A DNA stretch of 33,573 nucleotides from Gammaproteobacteria bacterium (GTDB taxonomy: Bacteria > Pseudomonadota > Gammaproteobacteria > Natronospirales > REEB76), in contig DAHUYB010000026.1 in the NCBI GenBank assembly GCA_027315405.1, positions 1-33,573 on the forward strand, read 5' to 3'. The notes under the pieces are model-generated. The model was not told the DNA's origin, made no database searches, and saw only the letters and a program-made list of their open reading frames with translations. A program made the translations under genes and the position numbers. Of this stretch, positions 16,359-24,033 are shown piece after piece. Each line of letters starts with the position of its first letter. Position 1 is the stretch's first letter.

Positions 16359-17098
16359 TGCTGTTGGTGGATGTGGGCAACACGCGCATCAAGTGGGGCC
16401 TGTTTAACGGCGGGGTGATTTCCGCTCATGGCGCGCTGGTGTACGCAGGCAAGCCGATTATGGAAGTATTAACGGCGGCTTGGGCCAAGCTAGCATCACC
16501 CGCAGGTATCGTCGTGGCGAACGTGGCGGGCACGCAATTCGCCGAGAACCTTGAGCGTTATTGCCGAGAGCGTTTTAATCGGGCGCCCGAATTCGTGCAA
16601 CCGATGCCGCAGGCTTGCGGCGTCACCAACGGTTACAGCCAACCGACACAATTGGGCGCGGATCGCTGGGCCGCGGTCATCGGCGCTTATCATTTATATG
16701 CTGGACCGGTGTGCATCATCGGTTGCGGCACGGCAATCACTGTGGATACGGTTACGGGCGAAGGCCGGCATCTGGGTGGACTGATTGCGCCGGGCATCGG
16801 CGTCATGCAGCGCGCGCTCGCGGCCGCCGCTCCGGCGATTCCGCAAGAACCGGACGGTACGGTTACGCTTTACGCCCGTGACACGCGCACTGCCGTGAGC
16901 AGCGGCATCCTGTATGCCGCCGCTGGGCTGGTGGAGCGGGCAAGCGCGGAAATTCGGGTGCAGCAAGGCGCGCGTACTAAATTTCTCTTGACCGGGGGCG
17001 ATGCCGAACGGGTGATATCGGTAGCGCAGGGACGGTTTACACTGGTACCCCATTTGGTGCTGGAGGGGCTTGCGGTGCTGGCAGGAGGGCAAACGTGA
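16355..17098 (+). CDS. coaX: Type III pantothenate kinase
   Basis: The 247-residue product catalyses the first step of coenzyme A synthesis and is unrelated to E. coli CoaA. The ASKHA phosphate-binding motif is DVGNTRIKWG (about 6-15), followed by GADRWAAVIGAY and CGTAITVDTV, and then GGLIAPGIGVMQRAL. ATG 16355 overlaps the birA stop; ATG 16358 is equally possible. Its end overlaps the start of the SPOR-domain gene. The enzyme type fits the birA-coaX pair of many gammaproteobacteria. Confidence 0.95.
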   Translation: MMLLVDVGNTRIKWGLFNGGVISAHGALVYAGKPIMEVLTAAWAKLASPAGIVVANVAGTQFAENLERYCRERFNRAPEFVQPMPQACGVTNGYSQPTQLGADRWAAVIGAYHLYAGPVCIIGCGTAITVDTVTGEGRHLGGLIAPGIGVMQRALAAAAPAIPQEPDGTVTLYARDTRTAVSSGILYAAAGLVERASAEIRVQQGARTKFLLTGGDAERVISVAQGRFTLVPHLVLEGLAVLAGGQT

Positions 17099-17805
17099 TG
17101 CGGATATTGTTTCTGGTGTTGGTACTTGCCAACGTGGTGGCCTTCATCTGGTATGGATGGCTGAGACCACCGGTGCAAACATCGCCTCAAATGACGCCGC
17201 TGCCCCACGTACAACCGCTGAAGCTGATCTCGGAACTGACACCGGCGGAACGGCAAGCGCTTGTCAAAGCATCCGCGCCCGCGCCGGCACCGGCGACCCC
17301 AGAGATTCCAATGCCTGTAACCACAAACGTTCCCCAGGTGTGTGTGAGTTATGGGCCGTTCCCCAGCACCAAAGCCGAGCACACGGGCCTCGCGCGTCTT
17401 CAGGAAGCCGGCGCCAGCGTCGTGCAGCGCACGGTTCCCGGGAAAGTACGCCTGGGTTACTGGGTCTATCTGCCGCCCTTCGGTTCGCGCCGGGAAGCGG
17501 ATGCCGCCGCCAAACTGCTCAAAGTACGCGGCGTGAAGGATATCTATGTGGTGACTGACGAGGCAAATCGCAATGCCATCTCCTTAGGCGTGTTCAGTGA
17601 TCGTTTTGGCGCGCTGGCGCACCAGAAGAAGATCCGGGACATGGGTTACCGCCCACTTTTGACCGAGCGTTTCCGCGATGTGCCGCGCTATTGGCTGGAT
17701 GCTCAGGGCGCGGAAAACCAGCTGCCGGCGGCCAACGCCTTCTCCGATCTGGACGAAGGGGACGTGATCATCGGGCGCGCGGCTTGCGATTCTGCCGGTC
17801 CCTGA
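17095..17805 (+). CDS. SPOR-domain membrane protein
   Basis: The product has about 235 residues with one N-terminal membrane helix (MRILFLVLVLANVVAFIWYGWL). A proline-rich spacer (PAPAPATPEIP) leads to a C-terminal region of about 130 residues. Phrases such as YWVYLPPFGSRREADAAAKLLKVRGVKDIYVVTDEANRNAISLGVFSDRFGALAHQKKIRDMGYRPLL match a SPOR fold. SPOR domains bind denuded peptidoglycan at division sites. The start is GTG 17095 or ATG 17098; AGGAGG at 17083 fits either. It overlaps coaX and is the last gene before tRNA-Thr. Confidence 0.85.
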   Translation: MMRILFLVLVLANVVAFIWYGWLRPPVQTSPQMTPLPHVQPLKLISELTPAERQALVKASAPAPAPATPEIPMPVTTNVPQVCVSYGPFPSTKAEHTGLARLQEAGASVVQRTVPGKVRLGYWVYLPPFGSRREADAAAKLLKVRGVKDIYVVTDEANRNAISLGVFSDRFGALAHQKKIRDMGYRPLLTERFRDVPRYWLDAQGAENQLPAANAFSDLDEGDVIIGRAACDSAGP

Positions 17806-17855
17806 TTCCGAAGCCCGGTCCTGCTAGAATCTTCCTGCACATCTTCTTAAAGAAA

Positions 17856-17931
17856 GCCGGCATAGCTCAGCTGGTAGAGCAGTGGTTTTGTAAACCAAAG
17901 GTCGGGAGTTCGACTCTCTCTGCCGGCACCA
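17856..17931 (+). tRNA. thrU: tRNA-Thr (anticodon UGU)
   Basis: The 76-nt cloverleaf has an encoded CCA. The acceptor arms GCCGGCA and TGCCGGC pair. The D arm is AGCTCAGCTGGTAGAGCA, and the T arm contains GTTCGACTC. The anticodon TGT is at 17889-17891. Position after birA-coaX matches E. coli thrU, but the expected neighbour tRNA-Tyr is 15 kb away. Confidence 0.97.
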
Positions 17932-18082
17932 TGCAATCAACAAATAAGGCATATATGTCAATCCGCACACATTAGCAGAGTATGGAGTCAGGAATCGCAG
18001 TGGAGATCACCGTCCCTACAATTAAGCATCCACTCTTTCGGGTTAATTCCGAACAGCACGGCTGACTTAAGGAAGCTCTCCT

Positions 18083-18090
18083 TAAATATA
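18083..18090 (+). repeat. Target-site duplication, left copy
   Basis: TAAATATA directly precedes the element and is repeated exactly at 18926-18933. Eight base pairs is the usual duplication length for the IS1595 family. Confidence 0.9.
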
Positions 18091-18925
18091 GGTAATTAGG
18101 GCGTTTCGTAACCACAGGCATAGGATAAGTGCTTATGGTTACAGGGAAAATCAGTCATTTTGCCTGTGCGGCCAACTTTTTGAGGGGTCGCAAGTGCATT
18201 TTCTGCGGTTCCTTCCGCGTGCTGCGCACCGCACGCGGCTATGTCAAATGTCGGCATTGCAGCAAGAGTAAAAGCCTTGCCAAGCTGCAACGCGAGATTG
18301 AAATCCTGAAAGGCTTCTACCAATTGCAGCCGGCCTACCGGTTGGCGCAGGATTTGAGCGTCGATGCCAAGGTGGTCACGCGGGTGTACCAGCGTCTGCG
18401 CGAAGCGCTGTTCCATGTCACCGAGCTCGAAGGTGGCAAGCTCAAGGGCGAGATCGAACTGGACGAGGCCTACTTCGGCGGACGCCGCAAAGGCCGCCGT
18501 GGTCGCGGAGCCGCAGGCAAAAGTATCGTGTTTGGCCTGCTGGAAAGGGAGGGACGCGTCTATACCAAGGTCGTCGAACACCTCACCGCCCAGGAGCTCA
18601 TGCGCCATATCCAGGCGCGGACCCGCAAGGGCTCGGTGTACTACACCGATGCCTTCCGTGGTTACCAATCCCTCAGGCGCTTCGGCAAACACCACGTCGT
18701 CAGTCATCAGCACACCTTCGTGAACCGCCGCACCCGCAACCACATCAATGGCATCGAGGGCTTCTGGAGTTATGCCAAGCACATCCTGTATAACTACCGG
18801 GGTGTCTCCAAGTATCATTTCCCGATGTACCTCAAAGAGATCGAGTACCGTTTTAACCACCGCCGCGAGAACCTCTTCAAGCGGTTTCTCAAGGTCTATT
18901 TTGGTTACGTTTCGCCCTAATTACC
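18091..18925 (+). mobile_element. Complete insertion sequence, IS1595 family (IS1016-like), 835 bp
   Basis: The element has 23-bp terminal inverted repeats (18091-18113 and 18903-18925, 20 of 23 matching). Both ends read GGTAATTAGGGCG and then CGTAACC; the middle is TTT on the left and AAA on the right. Exact 8-bp target duplications flank it, and one intact transposase fills it. It is inserted in the spacer behind tRNA-Thr. Intact ends and duplication point to a recent, possibly still active insertion. Confidence 0.95.
18135..18920 (+). CDS. IS1595-family (IS1016-type) transposase
   Basis: The product has 261 residues. An N-terminal zinc ribbon (CIFCGSFRVLRTARGYVKCRHC) is followed by a helix-turn-helix region (AYRLAQDLSVDAKVVTRVYQRLREAL). 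The DDE-type catalytic core has D110 (ELDEAYFGG), D172 (VYYTDAFRGY) and E208 (HINGIEGFWSYAK). The motif AYFGGRRKGRRGRGAAGK is diagnostic for this family. ATG 18135 is chosen; a GTG six bases earlier is in frame. The gene reaches to within five bases of the right end of the element and looks intact. Confidence 0.95.
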   Translation: MVTGKISHFACAANFLRGRKCIFCGSFRVLRTARGYVKCRHCSKSKSLAKLQREIEILKGFYQLQPAYRLAQDLSVDAKVVTRVYQRLREALFHVTELEGGKLKGEIELDEAYFGGRRKGRRGRGAAGKSIVFGLLEREGRVYTKVVEHLTAQELMRHIQARTRKGSVYYTDAFRGYQSLRRFGKHHVVSHQHTFVNRRTRNHINGIEGFWSYAKHILYNYRGVSKYHFPMYLKEIEYRFNHRRENLFKRFLKVYFGYVSP

Positions 18926-18933
18926 TAAATATA
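18926..18933 (+). repeat. Target-site duplication, right copy
   Basis: TAAATATA follows the element exactly and matches 18083-18090. Confidence 0.9.
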
Positions 18934-18965
18934 TTTAGAGGATACTTTTGAATCTGATTCTTGAC

Positions 18966-19026
18966 GAGTCAAGGTTATGTAAAACATACAATCATGTAGA
19001 TGCCAAAAAAACAGTCTCCCTGACCT
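18966..19026 (+). repeat. Dispersed non-coding element, copy A
   Basis: This 61-nt stretch aligns with 27981-28042 at about three quarters identity with one gap. The shared blocks are TCAAGGTTAT, CATAC, GTAG, AAAAAC and a perfect TCTCCCTGACCT end. Most differences are A/G changes. It lies about 50 bp upstream of the small membrane protein gene. Copy A contains TATGT-AAA-ACATA, a short dyad. It encodes no protein I can see. Confidence 0.6.
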
Positions 19027-19074
19027 ATACTCAAATCGGCCCACTGACGGGCTGTATTTTGGGGAGCTCAGACC

Positions 19075-19320
19075 ATGAATTGGCCATTGATTCTTTTGTG
19101 GATTTTAGCAAGCTGGGTCCTGATCATTCACTGGTTACCTGATCCGCCTCCAGACTGGATGACGCGCATCATCGGGATCGTTGGCGGTGTAGCGGGAGGC
19201 TATCTGTTCAATATGGCTTGGCCTGGTCCCGCCGAATCGGTGATTGGCGTTGTGGTGGGAGCTGGGTTTGTCGTCAGCATCATGCGCATGTTTATGGGCG
19301 GAAAAATGGCGAAGGGATGA
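19075..19320 (+). CDS. Small membrane protein, unknown function
   Basis: The product has 81 residues with GGGGAG eight bases before ATG 19075. Three hydrophobic stretches are seen: about residues 4-20 (PLILLWILASWVLIIHWL), 32-48 (IIGIVGGVAGGYLFNMAW) and 54-74 (ESVIGVVVGAGFVVSIMRMFMGG). The second and third are glycine-rich, loosely like GlsB/YeaQ small envelope proteins. I do not recognise a family. A likely terminator follows. Copy A of the dispersed element is upstream and may contain its promoter region. Confidence 0.7.
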   Translation: MNWPLILLWILASWVLIIHWLPDPPPDWMTRIIGIVGGVAGGYLFNMAWPGPAESVIGVVVGAGFVVSIMRMFMGGKMAKG

Positions 19321-19359
19321 TGTTCATCTCTACTTAAAATATATTGAAATTGAAACTCA

Positions 19360-19403
19360 ACCGACGCGCGGCATGGGCAACCTGCCGTTCGCCGGTTTTT
19401 TAT
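19360..19403 (+). terminator. Probable Rho-independent terminator
   Basis: ACCG...CGGCA and TGCCG...CGGT pair in an interrupted stem that runs into TTTTTTAT. It is 40 bases after the small membrane protein gene and would end its transcript. Confidence 0.6.
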
Positions 19404-19801
19404 AACTTGGAACATATCGGGAATGTGCGTGGTAAGCCGCGTGCTCTCGGGCACTAGATTTCCACTCCCCATCTAGAATACGGCCGGTGCTGCTGGTGCT
19501 GGGCGCTGGCTATCTCGCAAGCCGCTATGGACGCAGTTGATACATAAAGTCGCCTTACAATCTGACCAGCCAATATCTTGAGCGTTGCAACCGGATTAGC
19601 AATACCCCCATTCGTTCACGGGCTTTCCCGGAGTTATGTTGAGTATCACGGTGCCAAAGGGATCTTTCCAAGACTAGCGCCAACACTGTAACAATCGCCC
19701 ATCGATATTGGGCTATTCTATAGGCACAGGCAGTATTAGCATGATGCTGACCGTTTACAATTTAAGTTGAATTTATATCCTGATACTGGGAGAACAGCGA
19801 C
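19404..19801. other. Intergenic stretch without a clear gene
   Basis: No convincing gene is seen in these 398 bases. A short open stretch ends at about 19540 with the reading RPVLLVLGAGYLASRYGRS and a stop. It could be the tail of a lost gene, but it has no start or context. The base composition is AT-richer than the core genes. Confidence 0.4.
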
Positions 19802-20131
19802 ATGTATAAATTTTTAGAGGACTCACCGGTACGCATTACCTGCCACGCATGTGGTAAGGCACATGAGAAGAAGATGAAATGGATGAAGAAAAATAAGACA
19901 TTAAAATGCAAGAAGTGTGACAAGAAGATCGATCTCACAACGCAAGATGTCAAAAAGGCTGTAAAAGAAATAGCTCAGGCGATAAGTGCCTTCGAGATAG
20001 CCCTGGGTAAAATGCATAAGGCAGCTATCAAAGTAAAGAACCATAAATCATCAGCAAAGCGTATGCGCAAGCCCGCGCCCGCGGCGCCAACGCCGACACC
20101 AGTCGCAAAGGAGAAGCGGTCATTTGTTTAA
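19802..20131 (+). CDS. Small lysine-rich zinc-ribbon protein, unknown function
   Basis: The product has 109 residues. Two CxxC pairs (C14/C17 in CHAC and C36/C39 in CKKC) form a likely zinc ribbon. A lysine-rich linker separates them (KKMKWMKKNKTLK), a helical stretch at about 48-78 follows, and the tail is rich in Pro, Ala and Lys (PAPAAPTPTPVAKEK). GGGAG lies about 12 bases before ATG 19802. Codon use is AT-richer than the neighbours, which suggests transfer. Basic charge and zinc ribbon would suit nucleic-acid binding, which is inference. Confidence 0.7.
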   Translation: MYKFLEDSPVRITCHACGKAHEKKMKWMKKNKTLKCKKCDKKIDLTTQDVKKAVKEIAQAISAFEIALGKMHKAAIKVKNHKSSAKRMRKPAPAAPTPTPVAKEKRSFV

Positions 20132-20189
20132 CCGCAGCGTGGGGCGATTTAAGCATATTGAATTCAACCCTGAGACAGCCAAAATCCGG

Positions 20190-20915
20190 TTAGCGGATGT
20201 CCCGGTAGGAGCGCGTAACCGGCCGCTTCAAGACCACTTCCGACAGAAAATTGGCCACGTATTTCAGGGCTGTGGCCCATAACCCCTCGGCGTGCAGGCG
20301 CCGCGATGAGGTAGGCATCGGTAGCCGCATACTGAATTTCACTTTGCCCACCGCGGACAACCGCCGTGCGATGTTGGTATCCTCGCCATAGAATTCAATT
20401 TTTGTGTCAAAGCCACCGATCTCGGTCAGTGCGGTCTTTCTCGCCGCAAAATTGCCGCCCACGACCATATAGCGCGTTATCCAGTACGTGGGCATTGCCA
20501 GAAGTATCCAGTAGAGACGGATTAAAACGCGGTTTAATATTGTGGCGTCATAATAAATATACGGACCGCTGACGCACACGATACGGCGATCCGCATCCAA
20601 CGACTTTAGCACGCGCATGATCCACCACGGCGGCATGCGCGTATCGGCGTCGACAAACGCCAGAATGTCACCGTCGGCCTCGCTTAAGGCCCTCTGGCGC
20701 GCCCGGGTCAATCCCTTTAATGGTTCATGCACGACACGCACACCCGGAAATGATCTGGCGATTTCTGCAGTATTGTCCGTACTCGCATTATCGATCACCA
20801 GCACTTCAATCAAATCGGGGGAGGAACAGCGAAGAATATCTGTCCGCACATACTCCAGACAGTCAGATATGAACTTTTCTTCATTATAAGCCGGAATGAT
20901 GATGCTCAAGCGCAT
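20190..20915 (-). CDS. Glycosyltransferase family 2
   Basis: The product has 241 residues from ATG 20915, with AAGGA upstream; the longer frame to 21056 would run deep into the preceding gene. The GT-A fold signatures are LSIIIPAYNEEKFISDCLEYV at the N-terminus, VLVIDNASTDNTAEIA, the DxD-type motif AFVDADTRMPPWW, and GGFDTKIEFYGEDTNIARRL. No membrane anchor is evident. It is the third gene of a dedA-GT4-GT2 operon and overlaps the GT4 gene by 32 bp. The acceptor is unknown; a glycolipid or envelope glycan is likely given the neighbours. Confidence 0.9.
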   Translation of the reverse strand: MRLSIIIPAYNEEKFISDCLEYVRTDILRCSSPDLIEVLVIDNASTDNTAEIARSFPGVRVVHEPLKGLTRARQRALSEADGDILAFVDADTRMPPWWIMRVLKSLDADRRIVCVSGPYIYYDATILNRVLIRLYWILLAMPTYWITRYMVVGGNFAARKTALTEIGGFDTKIEFYGEDTNIARRLSAVGKVKFSMRLPMPTSSRRLHAEGLWATALKYVANFLSEVVLKRPVTRSYRDIR

Positions 20916-22152
20916 GACTAATTCCTTGTGTAAATTGTAGGGGGGTATCCGATGGCAAGCTGTCAGAGGAACGATCGTACACAAGCCGCGTGTAGACATC
21001 CTCCCAGGCATCCGCGATTGAAGATACAGAAAACTTCCCGGCAAACCTATGAGCATGCCTCCTCATTTTTTGACGCATTGGTTGCGAGGCAAGGATTCGC
21101 ACTAATTTATCGCTTAAGTCTGACGAACATCCTGGATCCGCCAGCAGCCCAACTGCTGCCGGAATATATTCAATCAGCCCGCCACAGCGGGCGCCTACAA
21201 CCGGCAGTCCGCAGGCCATCGCCTGCATGAGTACCATACTCTGGGTTTCCGAGGTGCTGGCGATTGCAAATAGATCGGCGGCGGAAAAGAGATCGGCTAG
21301 CTCGTCATGAGCGAGCGTACCGACAAAGTACACTTGACGGTTGATTCCAAGTTCGTGCGTCAACGCTTTCAATTTATCTCTTGAGCTTCCATGCCCCGCC
21401 AGCACCAATGTGACTGCAGGCAATTTCTTCTGCACAGTGGCCACGGCACGAATGAGTACATCGATACGCTTCTCGCGCGCAAGGCGCCCGGCATAGATGA
21501 TGGTAGCGGTGCCGAAACCCAGGCGCGCTTTCAGTCTTTGTCTTTTGGTTTCCGAGATCGCATGGAAAAAGGTCGTATCAATCGGATTGGAAATCACCGA
21601 GCAAGGTCGGTCGAGACCGGTGGCCCGCATATCCCCAATCGTGAAGCGAGAGGGTCCGGTAACATAGTCACAGTACTGATAGTAGCGGACCACGGCGCGT
21701 GAGCTCACGCGACGGAGTGCACCGCGTGCTATCGGCGCATACATGTCGAACGCACCCACGGCCCAATGATTGGTGCCCACCAGCGGCACCCCAAGGCGCC
21801 GTGCAGCCCATAAGCCTTCCAAACCAACGCCCAAGAAACTATGCGAATGAACAATATCAGGTTGGAATGCCGCAGCCTCGCGCCAGCACCGTCCGGTCGG
21901 TATCACGACCCGCGACTGCTGGCTCGAACTATGCATCGGTACTGAGAACAGTCGGCAGATCGTCACATTCGGGCCAAGATCGGGCTCAGCGACGGGCAGG
22001 TTCACGCGCCGATAGTCGCGGGCCGCGGCCGCGGGCGCGAACACTATGATTTTGTGCCCGCGTTTACCGAGTTCGCGGACGTTTGTGCGAATCGAGTCCT
22101 GAATCCCGCCGATTTCGGGATGAAAATTGTCTGTAAAAACCGCAATCCGCAC
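20884..22152 (-). CDS. Glycosyltransferase family 4 (GT-B), Agt-like candidate
   Basis: The 422-residue product begins VRIAVFTDNFHPEIGGIQDSIRTNVRELGKRGHKIIVFAP (GTG start 22152), the typical GT4 opening with a Gly-Gly loop. The donor site contains IYAGRLAREKRIDVLIRA and the E-x7-E-like region SETQSMVLMQAMACGLPVVGARCGG. This kind of enzyme transfers a nucleotide-activated sugar and is often a diacylglycerol glycosyltransferase (Agt) when next to PlcP. The plcP-like gene is divergent from this operon, which makes that role plausible. Only two bases separate it from dedA. Confidence 0.88.
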   Translation of the reverse strand: MRIAVFTDNFHPEIGGIQDSIRTNVRELGKRGHKIIVFAPAAAARDYRRVNLPVAEPDLGPNVTICRLFSVPMHSSSQQSRVVIPTGRCWREAAAFQPDIVHSHSFLGVGLEGLWAARRLGVPLVGTNHWAVGAFDMYAPIARGALRRVSSRAVVRYYQYCDYVTGPSRFTIGDMRATGLDRPCSVISNPIDTTFFHAISETKRQRLKARLGFGTATIIYAGRLAREKRIDVLIRAVATVQKKLPAVTLVLAGHGSSRDKLKALTHELGINRQVYFVGTLAHDELADLFSAADLFAIASTSETQSMVLMQAMACGLPVVGARCGGLIEYIPAAVGLLADPGCSSDLSDKLVRILASQPMRQKMRRHAHRFAGKFSVSSIADAWEDVYTRLVYDRSSDSLPSDTPLQFTQGISHALEHHHSGL

Positions 22153-22154
22153 AG

Positions 22155-22748
22155 TTACTCTAACCGCTGCCGGCCGCTATCCGAGCCCCACAGCCGACGC
22201 ATCAGATACATCATCATGAGGATGACCAATCCCAAACCTACCAAGCTGACCGTCTGTAACTGGACGCTAAAGTCTTTATAGAGGCAGCCAAAGAAATACC
22301 CGATGACTATAAACACAAATGATTTCAATAAAGTTCCCAGAAAATTGTAAAGAATGAAGGCACCCAGACGAACTCGGGCGGCACCGGCTGCCAGCAAAAC
22401 GGCAAATCCAACTGAATGCGTGAGTTTCCCGAATAAAAGGATGTGTATGGTGCGTGCATGGATATGTGTGCGCAGAGTCTCGATGCGTTGTCTGAACGCG
22501 CGGCTGCGTATGCCCCAACGCCAAGGCAGGCGTCCGACAAACCAACGTCCAATTCCGTAGGTGAGCACGTCGCCTACCAGATCACCGGCAACAACCGTTA
22601 CATAAACAGCGAAAACATTAAGCATGCCTTGCGCCGCGAGAAAGGCAGCGAATACCGTCATAAGTGGTCCCTCCACAATCGATAATAGGAAGACCGCAAG
22701 GTAGCCGTACACAGAAATGTAATAGGGCCAAGTGTGGAAATTGAGCAT
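22155..22748 (-). CDS. DedA-family membrane protein
   Basis: The product has 197 residues from ATG 22748, with AAAGGAAG upstream; an in-frame start at 22832 lacks a site. DedA/SNARE-associated features are the re-entrant motif FLLSIVEGPLMTVFAAFLAAQGMLN, the GDLVGDVLTYGIGRWF region and the basic loop before a second helix pair. It has about five hydrophobic segments. DedA proteins flip phosphatidylethanolamine, phosphatidylserine or undecaprenyl phosphate. It heads the dedA-GT4-GT2 operon, so lipid movement linked to glycolipid synthesis is a reasonable guess. Confidence 0.82.
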   Translation of the reverse strand: MLNFHTWPYYISVYGYLAVFLLSIVEGPLMTVFAAFLAAQGMLNVFAVYVTVVAGDLVGDVLTYGIGRWFVGRLPWRWGIRSRAFRQRIETLRTHIHARTIHILLFGKLTHSVGFAVLLAAGAARVRLGAFILYNFLGTLLKSFVFIVIGYFFGCLYKDFSVQLQTVSLVGLGLVILMMMYLMRRLWGSDSGRQRLE

Positions 22749-22880
22749 TGCTTGCAGCTTCCTTTCACGGAGAGTACTTGTTAAGTGTAGGTAATTGGGT
22801 ACGGCGTCAAGTGTACAAAGATGTTGCTTCAACAGTAGAAGAACATGATTGCAGATTAGTGACGTAATCGTTATGGATTT

Positions 22881-22917
22881 ATGTCACCGTCATGTCCGTG
22901 GTTATAAACCATATTCT
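22881..22917 (+). promoter_or_regulatory. Candidate Pho box and -10 upstream of the plcP-like gene
   Basis: ATGTCACCGTC and ATGTCCGTGGT are tandem 11-bp units with TGTCA at 22882 and TGTC at 22893. This is the PhoB spacing (consensus CTGTCATAAAT repeated). TATTCT at 22912-22917 could serve as the -10. It lies in the 307-bp divergent spacer between dedA and the plcP-like gene. Confidence 0.5.
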
Positions 22918-22967
22918 TAAGTGTGCATCCTAACAACAAATTTCCAAAGCGATTTTATAAAAAACAG

Positions 22968-23011
22968 TATTCATGGCGTAGTCATTCAATTGACCCACAT
23001 TTGTCATACCG
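22968..23011 (+). promoter_or_regulatory. Second set of Pho-like units nearer the plcP-like gene
   Basis: In an 11-bp register, TATTCATGGCG, TAGTCATTCAA, TTGACCCACAT and TTGTCATACCG follow one another. Three of the four carry TCAT in the expected place. It ends 45 bases before the GTG start. Weaker than the site at 22881. Confidence 0.35.
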
Positions 23012-23055
23012 CCAAGTTAAGTTCCACTCTCAATTCACCAGTATTGAGGGTAATC

Positions 23056-23868
23056 GTGACAGTTCTTCAACTAACACCACTGTGCTACCGGAGCATTTTT
23101 ATCTCTGATGTGCATCTTGGTTTCAGAGGTTGCCGGGCCGACTGCCTGCTGGATTTTCTGCACAATACTGAATCAGAATATCTTTATCTTATCGGCGATA
23201 TCATTGACGTCTGGGAAATGCGCAACCGTCTATTCTGGCCACAGGCGCATAACAATGTAATCCGCACCATTCTCGGAAAAGCTAAGCGTGGCACACAGGT
23301 AGTCTATATACCCGGAAATCATGACGAAGTATTCCGCGATTATGTGGACATGGATTTTGGCAATGTGGCCATCCGCCGCGATGCCATTCACGTTACTGCG
23401 GCCGGCAAGCGCCTGCTACTGTTGCACGGGGATGAATTTGACAGGGTAGTGCAGTGCAGTCGCTTGTTGGCAATGCTCGGTAATCGGGCCTATGACTGGC
23501 TGCTGTATTTCAATCGCTGGCTGAATGTGTTTCGCCGCAAACTCGGTTTTCCGTACTGGTCGTTGGCCGCGTACATGAAGCACAAGGTAAAGAATGCGAC
23601 CAAGTTCATCAGTGACTACGAGGAGGCGGTCGCCCGTGAGACCCTGAAACGCAACGTGCACGGCGTGGTCTGCGGCCATATCCACCGCGCCGAAATCGCT
23701 TTGCATGACAAGGTACTGTATTGCAACGATGGTGACTGGGTCGAATCGTGCACCGCGTTGGTAGAGAAACATGATGGCAACCTTGAAATCCTGTACTGGA
23801 CAGATCAGCAGCTGATGGTGAATCGTGAACCAGCAGAGCAGATGCAATCAGATGTATCTGCGGTTTGA
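23056..23868 (+). CDS. plcP: PlcP-like metallophosphoesterase (LpxH-related)
   Basis: The product has 270 residues from GTG 23056, with GAGGG upstream; longer in-frame starts lack one. The calcineurin-type motifs are complete: SDVHLG (D18, H20), GDIIDVW, GNHDE, HGDEFD and GHIHRAE. The sequence RSIFISDVHLGFRGCRADCLLDFL, the HNDV-like segment PQAHNNVIRTIL, WSLAAYMKHKVKNATKFISDYEEAVA and YCNDGDWVESCTALVE follow the PlcP branch rather than true LpxH. PlcP is the phospholipase C that removes phospholipid head groups during phosphate starvation and yields diacylglycerol for glycosylation. The divergent GT4/GT2/DedA operon and upstream Pho-like sites support this. Annotation as UDP-2,3-diacylglucosamine hydrolase is the main alternative. 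Confidence 0.78.
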   Translation: MTVLQLTPLCYRSIFISDVHLGFRGCRADCLLDFLHNTESEYLYLIGDIIDVWEMRNRLFWPQAHNNVIRTILGKAKRGTQVVYIPGNHDEVFRDYVDMDFGNVAIRRDAIHVTAAGKRLLLLHGDEFDRVVQCSRLLAMLGNRAYDWLLYFNRWLNVFRRKLGFPYWSLAAYMKHKVKNATKFISDYEEAVARETLKRNVHGVVCGHIHRAEIALHDKVLYCNDGDWVESCTALVEKHDGNLEILYWTDQQLMVNREPAEQMQSDVSAV

Positions 23869-23926
23869 CGGTAAATTCTTGGATACATCCCTCTACCTAA
23901 GCGGTACATATCTCGTAAGGACCTTA

Positions 23927-23955
23927 TTGACAATCTGCGTGATACGAATTAACAC
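23927..23955 (+). promoter_or_regulatory. Possible promoter of the galE remnant
   Basis: TTGACA at 23927-23932 is a perfect -35 box. TTAACA at 23949-23954 is a weak -10 with 16-bp spacing. It ends 20 bases before the galE ATG. Confidence 0.4.
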
Positions 23956-23973
23956 TCATGGCATGAACTCCTC

Positions 23974-24033
23974 ATGAAAGTTCTCGTCACGGGCGGTACC
24001 GGGTATATCGGTTCTCATACGTGTGTAGAACTT
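23974..24033 (+). pseudogene. galE: galE, 5' remnant (20 codons)
   Basis: MKVLVTGGTGYIGSHTCVEL is the start of UDP-glucose 4-epimerase, with the GxxGxxG NAD site. After codon 20 the frame leaves the family (QMTS and on). The remainder up to the last 73 codons is missing and replaced by foreign DNA, so no epimerase is made from this locus. Confidence 0.9.
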
